Positions 26,435 to 35,120 of a stretch of DNA of 64,000 nt are shown in pieces; position 1 is the first letter of the stretch, and each line of letters starts with the position of its first letter. The notes beneath the pieces were generated by a model. The model worked only from the letters and a program-made list of their open reading frames with translations, did no database searches and was not told the origin of the DNA. Origin of the DNA: HK1 sp965221725 (GTDB taxonomy: Bacteria > Pseudomonadota > Gammaproteobacteria > HK1); assembly GCA_965221725.1 (NCBI GenBank), contig OZ244909.1:310001-374000 (forward strand). The letters run 5' to 3'. The translations under genes were made by a program, and so were the position numbers.

Positions 26435-26647
26435 CTCTATCGTCTCCAGAAATGGTTCACAAGCTGGGAGCAACAGGGCGTCAAACGCTTCAGCGCGGAC
26501 CCTTCATCCGCTCCCCACTCCCCACGGTATGCATGAAAGGCGAGATCCGACGACGTCGTTCCCCGTACCCGGAGGATCGAGCGCGGAATTCTACGAGGGA
26601 CCGGGAGCGTACTCAAGGTTTCCATCCCGAGCGTGCCGTTGTGCGGG

Positions 26648-26722
26648 TGGTAGGCGCGAGTGGGATTGAACCACCGACCCCCACGATGTCAACGTGGTGC
26701 TCTACCACTGAGCTACGCGCCT
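26648..26722 (-). tRNA. tRNA-Val(GAC)
   Basis: A 75-nt cloverleaf with encoded CCA. The acceptor AGGCGCG pairs with CGCGCCT. The anticodon stem CCACG/CGTGG surrounds loop TTGACAT, giving anticodon GAC. The T loop is GGTTCAATCC. It sits between uvrB and infC. Confidence 0.96.
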
Positions 26723-26876
26723 GTCGAGGCGCGGACGATACCGAGTCGTACCCATGCCCGCAAGCGTCAGCCCTATCCAATCAGAAGTGAGCCTGAAGGG
26801 AGGGGTTGAATCCAGCGACAGGTGAGCCTGAAGCGGGGACGATTCGGAACCGTCATCCTCCCCGTCAACCGTTCCG

Positions 26877-28892
26877 TCACCCATTGGCCGCCAGTCCTCG
26901 ATCGCGCAGATCCCGCATCCGGTCGCGCACCAGCGCCGCCTCCTCGAACTCCAGGTTCGCAGCGTGCCGGTACATCTGCTGTTCGAGCTTTCGCAGGCGC
27001 GCGGCAAGCATCGCGGGCGGCATCTTCTCGTACTCACCGGGTGATTCCGCGACCCTCGCGGAGTGACGTGGCGAGCCCGGCTCCCCCGCGCGGGCGCCTT
27101 CCATGATGTCCGCGACCGCCTTGTGGATTCCCCGCGGCGTGATTCCGTGCGCCCGGTTGAACTCGATCTGCCTGCTCCGACGTCGGTTTGTCTCCTCGAT
27201 GGCGCGCTGCATCGATCCGGTCACGCTGTCCGCGTAGAGAATCGCGGCGCCGTTGATGTTTCGAGCCGCCCTGCCGATGGTCTGGATCAACGAGCGTTCG
27301 GACCGCAGGAATCCCTCCTTGTCGGCATCCAGAATCGCCACCAGGGACACTTCCGGCATGTCCAGACCCTCGCGCAGCAGGTTGATCCCCACCAGCACAT
27401 CGAACTTGCCGAGACGGAGGTCGCGGATAATCTCGACCCGCTCCACGGTGTCGATGTCGGAGTGCAGGTATCGCACCCGCACCTCGTGCTCGGCCAGGTA
27501 CTCGGTGAGATCCTCGGCCATCCTCTTCGTCAGCGTCGTCACCAGCACTCGGTCACCGGCACGGGCGCGGCGGTGAATCTCCGAGAGCAGATCGTCGACC
27601 TGCGTCGACGCGCCACGCACCTCCACCCTGGGGTCGATCAGACCGGTGGGGCGTACGACCTGCTCCACCACCTCGCCGGCATGCGACTCCTCGTACGGCC
27701 CGGGCGTTGCGGACACGAAGACGGTCTGCGGAGACACTCGCTCGAACTCGTCGAACCGCAGGGGCCGGTTGTCGAGCGCCGAGGGAAGTCGGAAACCGTA
27801 CTCGACCAGGGTTTCCTTGCGGGAGCGGTCGCCGCGGTACATTCCACCGAGCTGGGGGACGGTCACATGGCTTTCGTCGATGAACAGCAACGCGTCGGCC
27901 GGAAGATAGTCGAACAGAGTCGGTGGTGGTTCTCCCGGCCGACGCCCGGACAGGAAGCGCGAGTAGTTCTCTATCCCTTTGCAGTGGCCGATCTCGGTCA
28001 TCATCTCGATGTCGAACCGGGTCCGCTGTTCGAGTCGCTGCGCTTCGACGAGACGACTCTCGGCCCGGAGCACGGCGAGACGCTCGCGCAACTCCTCCCT
28101 GATCGCTTCGATGGCTTCGAGCACGCGCTCGCGAGGGGTCACGTAGTGGCTTTTGGGATACACCGTCAGACGCGGCACGCGACGGGCGACCTCCCCGGTC
28201 AGCGGATCGAACCAGCTCAGGTTCTCGATCTCGTCGTCGAAGAGCTCGACGCGCACGGCATCCCGTTCCGACTCCGCCGGGTATACATCGATGACCTCGC
28301 CACGAACGCGATACGTGCCGCGGCGCAGCTCGACCTCGTTTCGCGCGTACTGCAGATCCGCGAGCCGGCGCAGGATGAACCGCTGATTGATCCTCTCCCC
28401 GCGCACCAGGTGCAGCACCATCGAGTGGTAGGCAACCGGGTCACCGAGACCGTAGATCGAGGATACCGTGGCCACGATGATGCAGTCCCGATGCTCCAGC
28501 AGCGCCTTGGTCGCCGACAGTCGCATCTGTTCGATGTGATCGTTGATCGACGCGTCCTTCTCGATGTACAAGTCCGTGGACGGAACGTAGGCCTCGGGCT
28601 GGTAATAGTCGTAGTAGGAAACGAAGTACTCGACGGCGTTGTTCGGGAAGAACTCGCGCATCTCTCCGTAGAGCTGTGCGGCCAGGGTCTTGTTGGGCGC
28701 GAGCACCAGCGCGGGCCGTCCTACCCTCTCGATGACTTTCGCCATCGTGAACGTCTTGCCGGAACCGGTGACGCCAAGCAGAGTCTGGTGAGCGAGCCCG
28801 GACCCGATTCCTTCGATGAGTTGCTCGATTGCGGCGGGCTGATCGCCGGCCGCCGCGAATTCGGAGACGACGGTGAAGGGACGAGAGGTCAT
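26877..28892 (-). CDS. uvrB: UvrABC system protein B
   Basis: A 671-residue damage-recognition helicase-like subunit of nucleotide excision repair. Walker A is LLGVTGSGKTFTMAKV near the N-terminus, the beta-hairpin region YYDYYQPEAYVP follows, then DESHVTVPQLGGMY, GINLLREGLDMPEVSLVAIL and a C-terminal UVR motif that binds UvrC (LRKLEQQMYRHAANLEFEEA). ATG 28892 is chosen over the in-frame GTG at 28898 because AGGG lies 10 nt upstream of the ATG. I see no LexA box in the short upstream region. Confidence 0.98.
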   Translation of the reverse strand: MTSRPFTVVSEFAAAGDQPAAIEQLIEGIGSGLAHQTLLGVTGSGKTFTMAKVIERVGRPALVLAPNKTLAAQLYGEMREFFPNNAVEYFVSYYDYYQPEAYVPSTDLYIEKDASINDHIEQMRLSATKALLEHRDCIIVATVSSIYGLGDPVAYHSMVLHLVRGERINQRFILRRLADLQYARNEVELRRGTYRVRGEVIDVYPAESERDAVRVELFDDEIENLSWFDPLTGEVARRVPRLTVYPKSHYVTPRERVLEAIEAIREELRERLAVLRAESRLVEAQRLEQRTRFDIEMMTEIGHCKGIENYSRFLSGRRPGEPPPTLFDYLPADALLFIDESHVTVPQLGGMYRGDRSRKETLVEYGFRLPSALDNRPLRFDEFERVSPQTVFVSATPGPYEESHAGEVVEQVVRPTGLIDPRVEVRGASTQVDDLLSEIHRRARAGDRVLVTTLTKRMAEDLTEYLAEHEVRVRYLHSDIDTVERVEIIRDLRLGKFDVLVGINLLREGLDMPEVSLVAILDADKEGFLRSERSLIQTIGRAARNINGAAILYADSVTGSMQRAIEETNRRRSRQIEFNRAHGITPRGIHKAVADIMEGARAGEPGSPRHSARVAESPGEYEKMPPAMLAARLRKLEQQMYRHAANLEFEEAALVRDRMRDLRDRGLAANG

Positions 28893-29010
28893 GCACACAC
28901 ACCCTGGAGCATGTTGGGGCGATGTCTCGCTTTGACATTCCGCCCGGTGGCTCCGGTCTGTTGCACGGGCTTCCCCGAGAGTTCACGGGTCAAGGTGAGA
29001 CACCGACCAT

Positions 29011-29049
29011 GTTGGCGATTCGCGTTGGCGATTCGTGTTGGCGATTCGT
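29011..29049 (+). repeat. Three tandem 13-bp repeats
   Basis: GTTGGCGATTCGC (29011-29023) is followed by GTTGGCGATTCGT twice (29024-29036, 29037-29049). They lie between uvrB and tRNA-Asn. Confidence 0.85.
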
Positions 29050-29091
29050 TGACCGACTTCCGCACCCCGCGTAGCATACGCGCCCTGCCAT

Positions 29092-29167
29092 TCCCCGGTA
29101 GCTCAGTCGGTAGAGCGGGTGACTGTTAATCACTAGGTCGGCGGTTCGAGCCCGTCCCGGGGAGCCA
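29092..29167 (+). tRNA. tRNA-Asn(GTT)
   Basis: A 76-nt cloverleaf with encoded CCA. Acceptor TCCCCGG pairs with CCGGGGA, discriminator G; D arm AGCTCAGTCGGTAGAGC; anticodon loop CTGTTAA gives GTT; T loop GGTTCGAGCCC. It lies on the opposite strand to its neighbours. Confidence 0.97.
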
Positions 29168-29285
29168 AGAAAACAAGCAGTTACGACTACTTCGGACATC
29201 GCTGCGGGTCGGCAGGGATCGCCTCCGTCAATGATCTTGTCGCCAGTGTCGGCCGAGTCCAAGAACCGCAGTGAGCGGCAGCGGG

Positions 29286-29441
29286 CGTGCATCCGGCGGT
29301 ACTGCGCGCCTCGGCCGTTTCCTGTTCATGAGCCGTCGCATCGAGCACCGTCTCTACCCGCAGGTGCCCTTTCACGCCCTGCCGAAGCTGCGGGAGGCGG
29401 TCGCGGATCGGGCATTCACAGCGCGTAACGCATTCGCGTGA
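29286..29441 (+). pseudogene. Degraded 3' fragment of a fatty-acid desaturase-type gene
   Basis: The frame ending TGA 29441 reads RFLFMSRRIEHRLYPQVPFH followed by ALPKLREAVAD. This resembles the C-terminal histidine-box region of membrane fatty-acid desaturases and carotene hydroxylase/ketolases (MPYHAEHHLYPQVPFHALPKLH-type). Two of the three box histidines are changed (HxEHH to RIEHR), and no upstream desaturase sequence remains. It is a remnant, not a working gene, 120 bp downstream of tRNA-Asn, and its end overlaps the 3' end of the GcvT-SHMT gene. Confidence 0.6.
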
Positions 29442-32082
29442 ACCGCTGACGGAACCGGATCACCTCCTCGCGCCGCACCCCCGGATCCCCCGGATCCGCG
29501 GAATCCGGTTCGCGCAGGACGCTGGCAATGAGCTGCGCAAGTTCCCCGAAGTCCGCCTCGTTCATGCCGAAGCGGGTCATCTCCTGAGTACCGAGGCGAA
29601 TGCCCGAGGCGGCGGCGAAGCTCGCATCGTCGTAGAACGCCTGCGGGTTGGTGATGATGTTGTGCTGTTCCAGCCGTGTGGCCATTTCACCGCCTGCCCC
29701 CGGGGCGCCGCGCACGAGGACCTGATGGGTGTCGGTATAGCCGGTGCCGGGATCGCCTTCGATCGCGAGTCCATGCTCCGCGAGGGCCATGGCGAAGGCC
29801 CGGGCGTTGCGGATCACCTGGGGCTGGTACTCGTCGCGGTAGCGGATCATCTCGTAGGTCGCCCCGAGCAGACCGAGGAGGGTTCCCGGGTGGTGGTTGC
29901 TCACGTGTCCCGGGAAGGTTCGCGATCGCACGAACCGCCAGAATTCTTCGAATGCGTGGCCGGGGACGATGTTGCTCAGGATCACGCCCCGCTGAGGGCC
30001 GAAGAATGTCTTGTGCGTCGAGCCGGTGACCAGGTCGGCTCCCTCGGCCAGGGGGTCCTGGAAGTACTCGCCGAGCAGGCCGAGCACATGGGCGCCGTCG
30101 TACATCACGAGCGGCCGCTCGGGGTTGTCGGCACCGAACTCGGAGTGGACGAAGTCGACGATCTCCCGCACCGGCTCGGGGTGGATGATGACGCTGCGCC
30201 CGAAGACGATGAGATCCGGCCGGCCTTCGGCGATGAGGGCCATGGTCGCCTCGGCGTCGATCGCGTGGGGGCGATCCACCCTCGGCACGAAGCGGTCCAC
30301 CGCGGGGGCCTCGGTCCTGGGGTCGTGGGCGATGTAGTTCTTCAGTGCCCCGCCCACTTGCGCGCTCAGGTGGCCGCCCTTGTTGAGGTCGTGGACGAGC
30401 ACCCGCCGCAGCGGTCGGGGCGTGCGGCGGCCGCGGTGTCGGTTGCGGAACTGCTTCAGCGCGTCGTAGACGGTGTCGTTGGCCATCTGCCCGCTGATGA
30501 CCCGCACCTCGGCATCAGCGCACCCGAAGAAGGTCCGCAGCGCCGCGACCAGCGCCTCCTCCTTCTCCGTGCTGAAGGCGGTGCCCTTGTAGTAGCGCAC
30601 GTCCTCGGAATTCACCCCGAGGGCGCGGAGGTGATTGTGTTCGTTGTAGCGCCCCGCCGGATCGGTCGCGCAGAGGCGCTCCACGAACTCCGACACGCAG
30701 TTCTCGGAGGGGATGAGGTTGATGCATTCGGTTCGCCGCCAGCGATGGTTGCGCTCCGCCTGCTCCGCGAGATCCGCCGCCAGCGCCTCGGCCCGCGCCG
30801 GCGCCATGCGTCCCCGCTCAGAGGGAGGCTCGAAGCCGCGAAACGGCCGCACGAACGGCGCGACCGGCCATGCGTTGCGCTCCACGACCTCGGCCATCGT
30901 GGTGTTTCCCCGGCCGTCGCGCACCTCGACGTGGAGCGGCGCGTCACTGCGCGGCAGGAGGTCCGAACGCAGCAGCGCGAGCCCGATCGGACGCAGCCGG
31001 TGCTCGCGGCCGGGCGTTGCCGAAATCCCTTCGCCCTCGAACACGGGGTACGGTACCGTCGTGCCCGACGTGATCCATCCCGCGTCCTCACCCCGCCAGG
31101 TCACCCGGTAGCTCTGACGCAACGGCCGGCGGCTGCCGAAGACCGCCACCGGTTGCACAAGATGGGTCAGGCGCCGCTCGGACGGCGGCGTCTCCAGCTC
31201 TCGGCGTCGGATCCGCTCGTACTCTTCGCGTTGCGCCCTCAACGCCGCGCCTCCGATGAAGTCGCACTCCTCGCCGGTGCGCACCGCGAATCGCGCCAGC
31301 GCGTTTGCGAACAGCGGAATGTCGCGGCCGTCGGGACCCGCACCGAGCTCGTGCCCGTACAGCGGGAGCCCCGCCTCCAGGCGCAGCGAGTCCCGGGCAC
31401 CCAGCCCGACCGGAGTGGCGCCGACCTCGACGAGCCGCTCCCACAACCGCGGCGCCGCCCCGCTCTCCGGGAAGAGCTCGAAGCAGACCGATTCGCCGGT
31501 GTAGCCGGTTCTCGCAACGATGAGAGGCCGACCTTCGAAGTCGGCCACCGAGATGCGGTTGCGCTTGTTCTCCGGCAGTGACCGGGCATCGACCACTCGC
31601 GCGAGCACGTCACCGGCGAGCGGGCCCTGAAGGGAGATCATCGCGAAGTCCGCACTCTCGTCCGCCAGGCCGACTCCATTTCCCGGCCGGTGCCGGTTCA
31701 GCCACTCCCAGTCCGTGCTTCGGTTCCCGGCATTGACGACCAGCAGGAAATCTTCGGCCGCGAGTCGGTAGAGGTAGGCGTCGTCGACCGCTCCCCCCGT
31801 CTCGTTCGCAATGAACGTGTACTGCGCCTGCCGGGGGTCGAGCCCGGAGGCGTTGTTGGTGAGAGTGCGCATCAGGAATGCTTCCGCCCCCGGTCCCGTC
31901 ACCCGGTAGCGCCCCATGTGGCTCACGTCGAACAGGCCGGCGCCCCGGCGGGTCGCGAGATGCTCGGCGATGATCCCCGTCGCGTACTGCACGGGCATGC
32001 TCCAGCCGGCGAAGTCCACCATCTTTCCGCCGTGGCCTGCGTGCCAGTCGTGCAGGACGGTCCTGCTCAGTGGCTCATTCAT
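29416..32082 (-). CDS. Fused GcvT-like aminomethyltransferase / serine hydroxymethyltransferase
   Basis: One uninterrupted 888-residue frame joins two folate enzymes. Residues about 1-415 are GcvT-like: GKMVDFAGWSMPVQY, GLFDVSHMGRYRVTG, ARTGYTGESVCFELF, GLGARDSLRLEAGLPLYGHE. Residues about 430-870 are PLP-dependent SHMT: INLIPSENCVS (about 454), GVNSEDVRYYKGTAFSTEKE, VMYDGAHVLGLLGEYF, and the PLP lysine in GSTHKTFFGP (about 689). The first domain would move a methylene group to THF from an aminomethyl or N-methyl donor; the second would use methylene-THF and glycine to make serine. The ATG has a GGAGGA ribosome site. No gcvH or gcvP is nearby, so the donor could be a methylated glycine rather than lipoyl-H protein; this is inference. 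Confidence 0.9.
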   Translation of the reverse strand: MNEPLSRTVLHDWHAGHGGKMVDFAGWSMPVQYATGIIAEHLATRRGAGLFDVSHMGRYRVTGPGAEAFLMRTLTNNASGLDPRQAQYTFIANETGGAVDDAYLYRLAAEDFLLVVNAGNRSTDWEWLNRHRPGNGVGLADESADFAMISLQGPLAGDVLARVVDARSLPENKRNRISVADFEGRPLIVARTGYTGESVCFELFPESGAAPRLWERLVEVGATPVGLGARDSLRLEAGLPLYGHELGAGPDGRDIPLFANALARFAVRTGEECDFIGGAALRAQREEYERIRRRELETPPSERRLTHLVQPVAVFGSRRPLRQSYRVTWRGEDAGWITSGTTVPYPVFEGEGISATPGREHRLRPIGLALLRSDLLPRSDAPLHVEVRDGRGNTTMAEVVERNAWPVAPFVRPFRGFEPPSERGRMAPARAEALAADLAEQAERNHRWRRTECINLIPSENCVSEFVERLCATDPAGRYNEHNHLRALGVNSEDVRYYKGTAFSTEKEEALVAALRTFFGCADAEVRVISGQMANDTVYDALKQFRNRHRGRRTPRPLRRVLVHDLNKGGHLSAQVGGALKNYIAHDPRTEAPAVDRFVPRVDRPHAIDAEATMALIAEGRPDLIVFGRSVIIHPEPVREIVDFVHSEFGADNPERPLVMYDGAHVLGLLGEYFQDPLAEGADLVTGSTHKTFFGPQRGVILSNIVPGHAFEEFWRFVRSRTFPGHVSNHHPGTLLGLLGATYEMIRYRDEYQPQVIRNARAFAMALAEHGLAIEGDPGTGYTDTHQVLVRGAPGAGGEMATRLEQHNIITNPQAFYDDASFAAASGIRLGTQEMTRFGMNEADFGELAQLIASVLREPDSADPGDPGVRREEVIRFRQRFTRMRYAL

Positions 32083-32227
32083 GGAGCATCCTCCCGATGC
32101 TTGCCTTTTCGACCGCCGCCGCGCCCCCGGCGCACGGCGGCTCCGGCACGGTCCGATCGTCGATGGGGGTGCCGACCGATCCGCTCACCGGCCGGCGAAG
32201 GGCCACCGGTCGGTCGCACGCCCTTGG

Positions 32228-33190
32228 TCACGACCCGGCTCGGCGCCCCCTGCCCGCCTCCAGGGCGAAGCCCAGCGCAAGATGTTCCAGCGCGAGCTGC
32301 TCGTTGACGCCGGATCGTGCCAGCACCCCGCCCCGAACCTCCAGGCAGCGCTCGAGCATCGCCAGCAAGGGCGCGAAGCGCAGACCCGCGACGCCGCCCC
32401 GACCGTGTTTCGCGCCGTCACGCACGCTCCGGCGCAGGCGTTGCGCGAGGATGTCGGCGAGCCACCGGGTAACCGTCTCGCGTCCGAACTCCTTCCAGCG
32501 GGCCGCCACCGTCACCGGATCGCCGCCGGCCAGGATCTCGTCCAGGTCGCGGTCGAGCGTCGAGCGCACCGCGAGCAGACCGCCATCCGTCATCTCGACG
32601 GCCCCGATCGGCGCACCCCGGGCCAGCTCCAGCGCAATCTCCGGTTCCGGCACCCGGCCACGCAGCCACTCCAGTGCGATTGCGGGTTCCGGGACGGGAA
32701 AGTCGACCCTCTGGCAACGGCTGCTGATGGTCGGCAGGAGCTGGGCGTGATTCGACGACACGAGAATGAACACCGCGGCGCCGGGCGGCTCCTCCAGAGT
32801 CTTCAGGAGCGTGTTGGCCGCGTGACGGTTCATCGCGCCGGCGGGGTCGACGATCACCACCTTCCAGCGGCCGAACCGGGCGGTGAGACCGACCGCATCG
32901 ATCAGGGTGCGAATCTGGTCGACGACGATCTCCCGACGATCCGGCGCGAGCCCCACGTCAATCCGATCCGGATGGCTGCCGGCCGCGCACAGGCGGCACG
33001 ACGCACACTCGCCGCACGGCGCGGCGTCCGACCCGCACAGCAGCCTCGTGGCGAGCCGGCTTGCGAACATCGCCTTGCCGTGGCCGCCGGCGCCGCGCAG
33101 CAGCAGGGCGTGGGGCACCCGCCCGGACCGGATGCTGCGCTCCATCCACCGCCACTGCGGGTCATGCCAGGGGAGGCGTTCCGGGATCAC
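32228..33190 (-). CDS. holB: DNA polymerase III subunit delta'
   Basis: A 320-residue clamp-loader subunit. It has an N-terminal AAA+ domain with a P-loop-like GAGGHGKAMFA, Zn-binding cysteines in CGECASCRLC, VVIVDPAGAMNRHAANTLLK and LEEPP, SSRCQ (sensor region), and a C-terminal helical domain. A short internal duplication (PEPAIALEWLRG and PEPEIALELARG) lies near the middle. It starts with GTG at 33190, overlapping the tmk stop as GTGA, so the two are coupled. The gene order mltG-tmk-holB is conserved. Confidence 0.94.
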   Translation of the reverse strand: MIPERLPWHDPQWRWMERSIRSGRVPHALLLRGAGGHGKAMFASRLATRLLCGSDAAPCGECASCRLCAAGSHPDRIDVGLAPDRREIVVDQIRTLIDAVGLTARFGRWKVVIVDPAGAMNRHAANTLLKTLEEPPGAAVFILVSSNHAQLLPTISSRCQRVDFPVPEPAIALEWLRGRVPEPEIALELARGAPIGAVEMTDGGLLAVRSTLDRDLDEILAGGDPVTVAARWKEFGRETVTRWLADILAQRLRRSVRDGAKHGRGGVAGLRFAPLLAMLERCLEVRGGVLARSGVNEQLALEHLALGFALEAGRGRRAGS

Positions 33191-33870
33191 GGCAGTCGCT
33201 CCTCGATGGCCCGGATCAGGTGCCCGGTCACCGTCGCCTCGTCCGCGGCCGCGTCGATCACCGCATAACGCTCGGGGTTTTCACGGGCGCGGGCGAGGTA
33301 GATCTCCCGCACCCGCCGAAAGAACGCGGCGTCCTCGCGCTCGAAGCGATCGGTCGCGTCGAATCCGGACCCGGCCGTTCCCGGCGCGGAGACGGCGCCA
33401 CGTCGGCGCCGCTCGGCCCGCGCGAGCCCGGAGGTGGGCGGAAGGTCCAGCACGAGCACCAGATCGGGCCGGATATCGCCCTGCACGATGCTCTCCAGCG
33501 CCTCGATCGTCGCTCGATCGATAGCGCGCCCGCCTCCCTGGTAGGCGAACGTCGCATCGGTGAACCGTTCGCACAGCACCCAGACCCCGTCCTCGATGGC
33601 CGGGATGATCACCCGCGCGAGGTGCTCGGCTCGCGCCGCGAACACCGCGAGCAGCTCCGTCACCGGCGACATGCTCGTGAACCTCGGATCCAGCAGCATC
33701 GTGCGCAGCGACTCGCCGAGTGGCGTCCCGCCCGGCTCCCGGGTGGCCAGCGTCCTGATTCCACCGTCCTGCAACCAGCGCTCGATCCTGGGAAGCTGGG
33801 TCGACTTGCCGGCCCCGTCGACGCCTTCGATCGAGAGGAACCGGCCGCGAACGGGCAGCGTGCGCGTCAT
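33187..33870 (-). CDS. tmk: Thymidylate kinase
   Basis: A 227-residue kinase that phosphorylates dTMP to dTDP. P-loop IEGVDGAGKST lies at residues about 14-24, then ATREPGGTPLGE (TMP binding), CERFTDATFAYQGGGR and LVLVLDLPP. The lid region RAERRRRGAV is basic. It is slightly longer than usual because of an insertion after the lid (APGTAGSGFDATDRFE). ATG 33870 overlaps the mltG stop by four bases, and its own stop overlaps holB. Confidence 0.96.
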   Translation of the reverse strand: MTRTLPVRGRFLSIEGVDGAGKSTQLPRIERWLQDGGIRTLATREPGGTPLGESLRTMLLDPRFTSMSPVTELLAVFAARAEHLARVIIPAIEDGVWVLCERFTDATFAYQGGGRAIDRATIEALESIVQGDIRPDLVLVLDLPPTSGLARAERRRRGAVSAPGTAGSGFDATDRFEREDAAFFRRVREIYLARARENPERYAVIDAAADEATVTGHLIRAIEERLP

Positions 33871-34916
33871 TCGCCTTCCGACTGCGTCGCGCGTTCGGAG
33901 CGACGGGCCTGAATCTGATAACGGCGCACCGCCTTGCGGTGATCGTCGTAGTTGGTGGAGAACACGTGGCGGCCGTCGCCTTTCGATACGAAGAAGAGGG
34001 AACCGTCCTCGACCGGCGCTGTCACCGCGTCGATGGCGGCGGCGCCTGCAATCGCGATCGGGGTCGGCGGCAGGCCCTTGCGGGTGTAGGTATTGTACGG
34101 AGTATCGCGCCTCAGATCGGCCTTCGTCAGGTCCCCGTCGAAGTCGTCCCCCAGTCCGTAGATGACGGTCGGATCGGTCTCCAGGCGCATGCCGCGCCGC
34201 AGCCTGGACATGAACACCCCCGCGATTCGCGCCCGCTCCTCGGCCGCGCCCGTTTCCTTCTCCACGATGGATGCCAGCACCAGCGCCTCGTCGGGGGACG
34301 AAAGCGGCAGGTCCGCGACGCGTCGCACCCATGCCGACTCCAGATAGTCGGCCATCGCCTCGAACGCGCGGCTCAGGAGCTGCAGGTCGGTGGCGCCGGA
34401 GGGAAAGTGGTAGGTCTCGGGGAAGAAGCGGCCTTCGGGATGCATCTCCGGGTGGCCGAGCTTCGCCATCACTTCGGCGTCGGAGAGGCCCTCGAGGGTC
34501 CGGACCAGCACCCCGGACTCCGCGATCCGGCGGCGGAGTTCGCGGAACGTCCAGCCCTCGATAATCGCGAAGGGATACTGGACGACGACACCCTCGACCA
34601 GCAGATCGATCAGCCCGCTCGGAGTCAGGCCGGGTTCCAGGGCGTATTCCCCGGCCTTGATGCGGCCGGCATCGCCGCTCCAGCGCGCCTCGAGCACGAG
34701 ACGCAACGGTGACTCGACGATCCCCGCTGCCTCCAGGTCTCGCGCCACGCGGGTGATCGACGCTCCACTCGGCACGGTGTAGACGAACGGCTCACCGTCG
34801 ATGCGCAGCGGACGCTCCATCGCGTTGCGCTGGGTATGGGCCAGCCAGAACCCGCCCGCCATGCCCATCAGGGCCAGCGCGAGTCCGAGCAGCGTCATGC
34901 GTCGCAGGAGCTTCAA
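33867..34916 (-). CDS. mltG: Endolytic murein transglycosylase
   Basis: A 349-residue inner-membrane enzyme that cuts nascent glycan strands and limits their length. It has one N-terminal membrane anchor (LLGLALALMGMAGGFWLA), a LysM-like region (FVYTVPSGASITRVARDLEA), and the YceG catalytic domain with Glu in LASIVEKETG and LETDPTVIYGLG and YNTYTRKGLPPTPIAIAG. It heads the overlapping mltG-tmk-holB series. In many relatives pabC lies between fabF and mltG; it is absent here. Confidence 0.95.
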   Translation of the reverse strand: MKLLRRMTLLGLALALMGMAGGFWLAHTQRNAMERPLRIDGEPFVYTVPSGASITRVARDLEAAGIVESPLRLVLEARWSGDAGRIKAGEYALEPGLTPSGLIDLLVEGVVVQYPFAIIEGWTFRELRRRIAESGVLVRTLEGLSDAEVMAKLGHPEMHPEGRFFPETYHFPSGATDLQLLSRAFEAMADYLESAWVRRVADLPLSSPDEALVLASIVEKETGAAEERARIAGVFMSRLRRGMRLETDPTVIYGLGDDFDGDLTKADLRRDTPYNTYTRKGLPPTPIAIAGAAAIDAVTAPVEDGSLFFVSKGDGRHVFSTNYDDHRKAVRRYQIQARRSERATQSEGE

Positions 34917-35120
34917 CCATCATTCCCGAGGGTGGGCGCCTCTCGCTCGCGTCGAACCGCCCATGCGGCAGAGACGACCCCGACCCCGACTACGCCGGAC
35001 ACGGCCGGTTCGCGTTCACAGCCACGGCTCGGGGTCATGCCCGGGCAGAGCAATGCGCATCAGGGCGGCGCATGCGGGGCGCGGTGGTGGTGCTCGCGGA
35101 TCCGCCCGGGAAGCGCCGGA

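Noticed and set aside
28893..29010. LexA (SOS) box upstream of uvrB
   Set aside because: No CTGT-N8-ACAG-like palindrome was found there.
29092..29167. tRNA-Asn as an integration site for a genomic island
   Set aside because: I looked for a repeated copy of the tRNA 3' end downstream and found none; no integrase is present.
34917..35120. Possible remnant of pabC between fabF and mltG
   Set aside because: No aminodeoxychorismate lyase-like sequence is visible in any frame of this gap.
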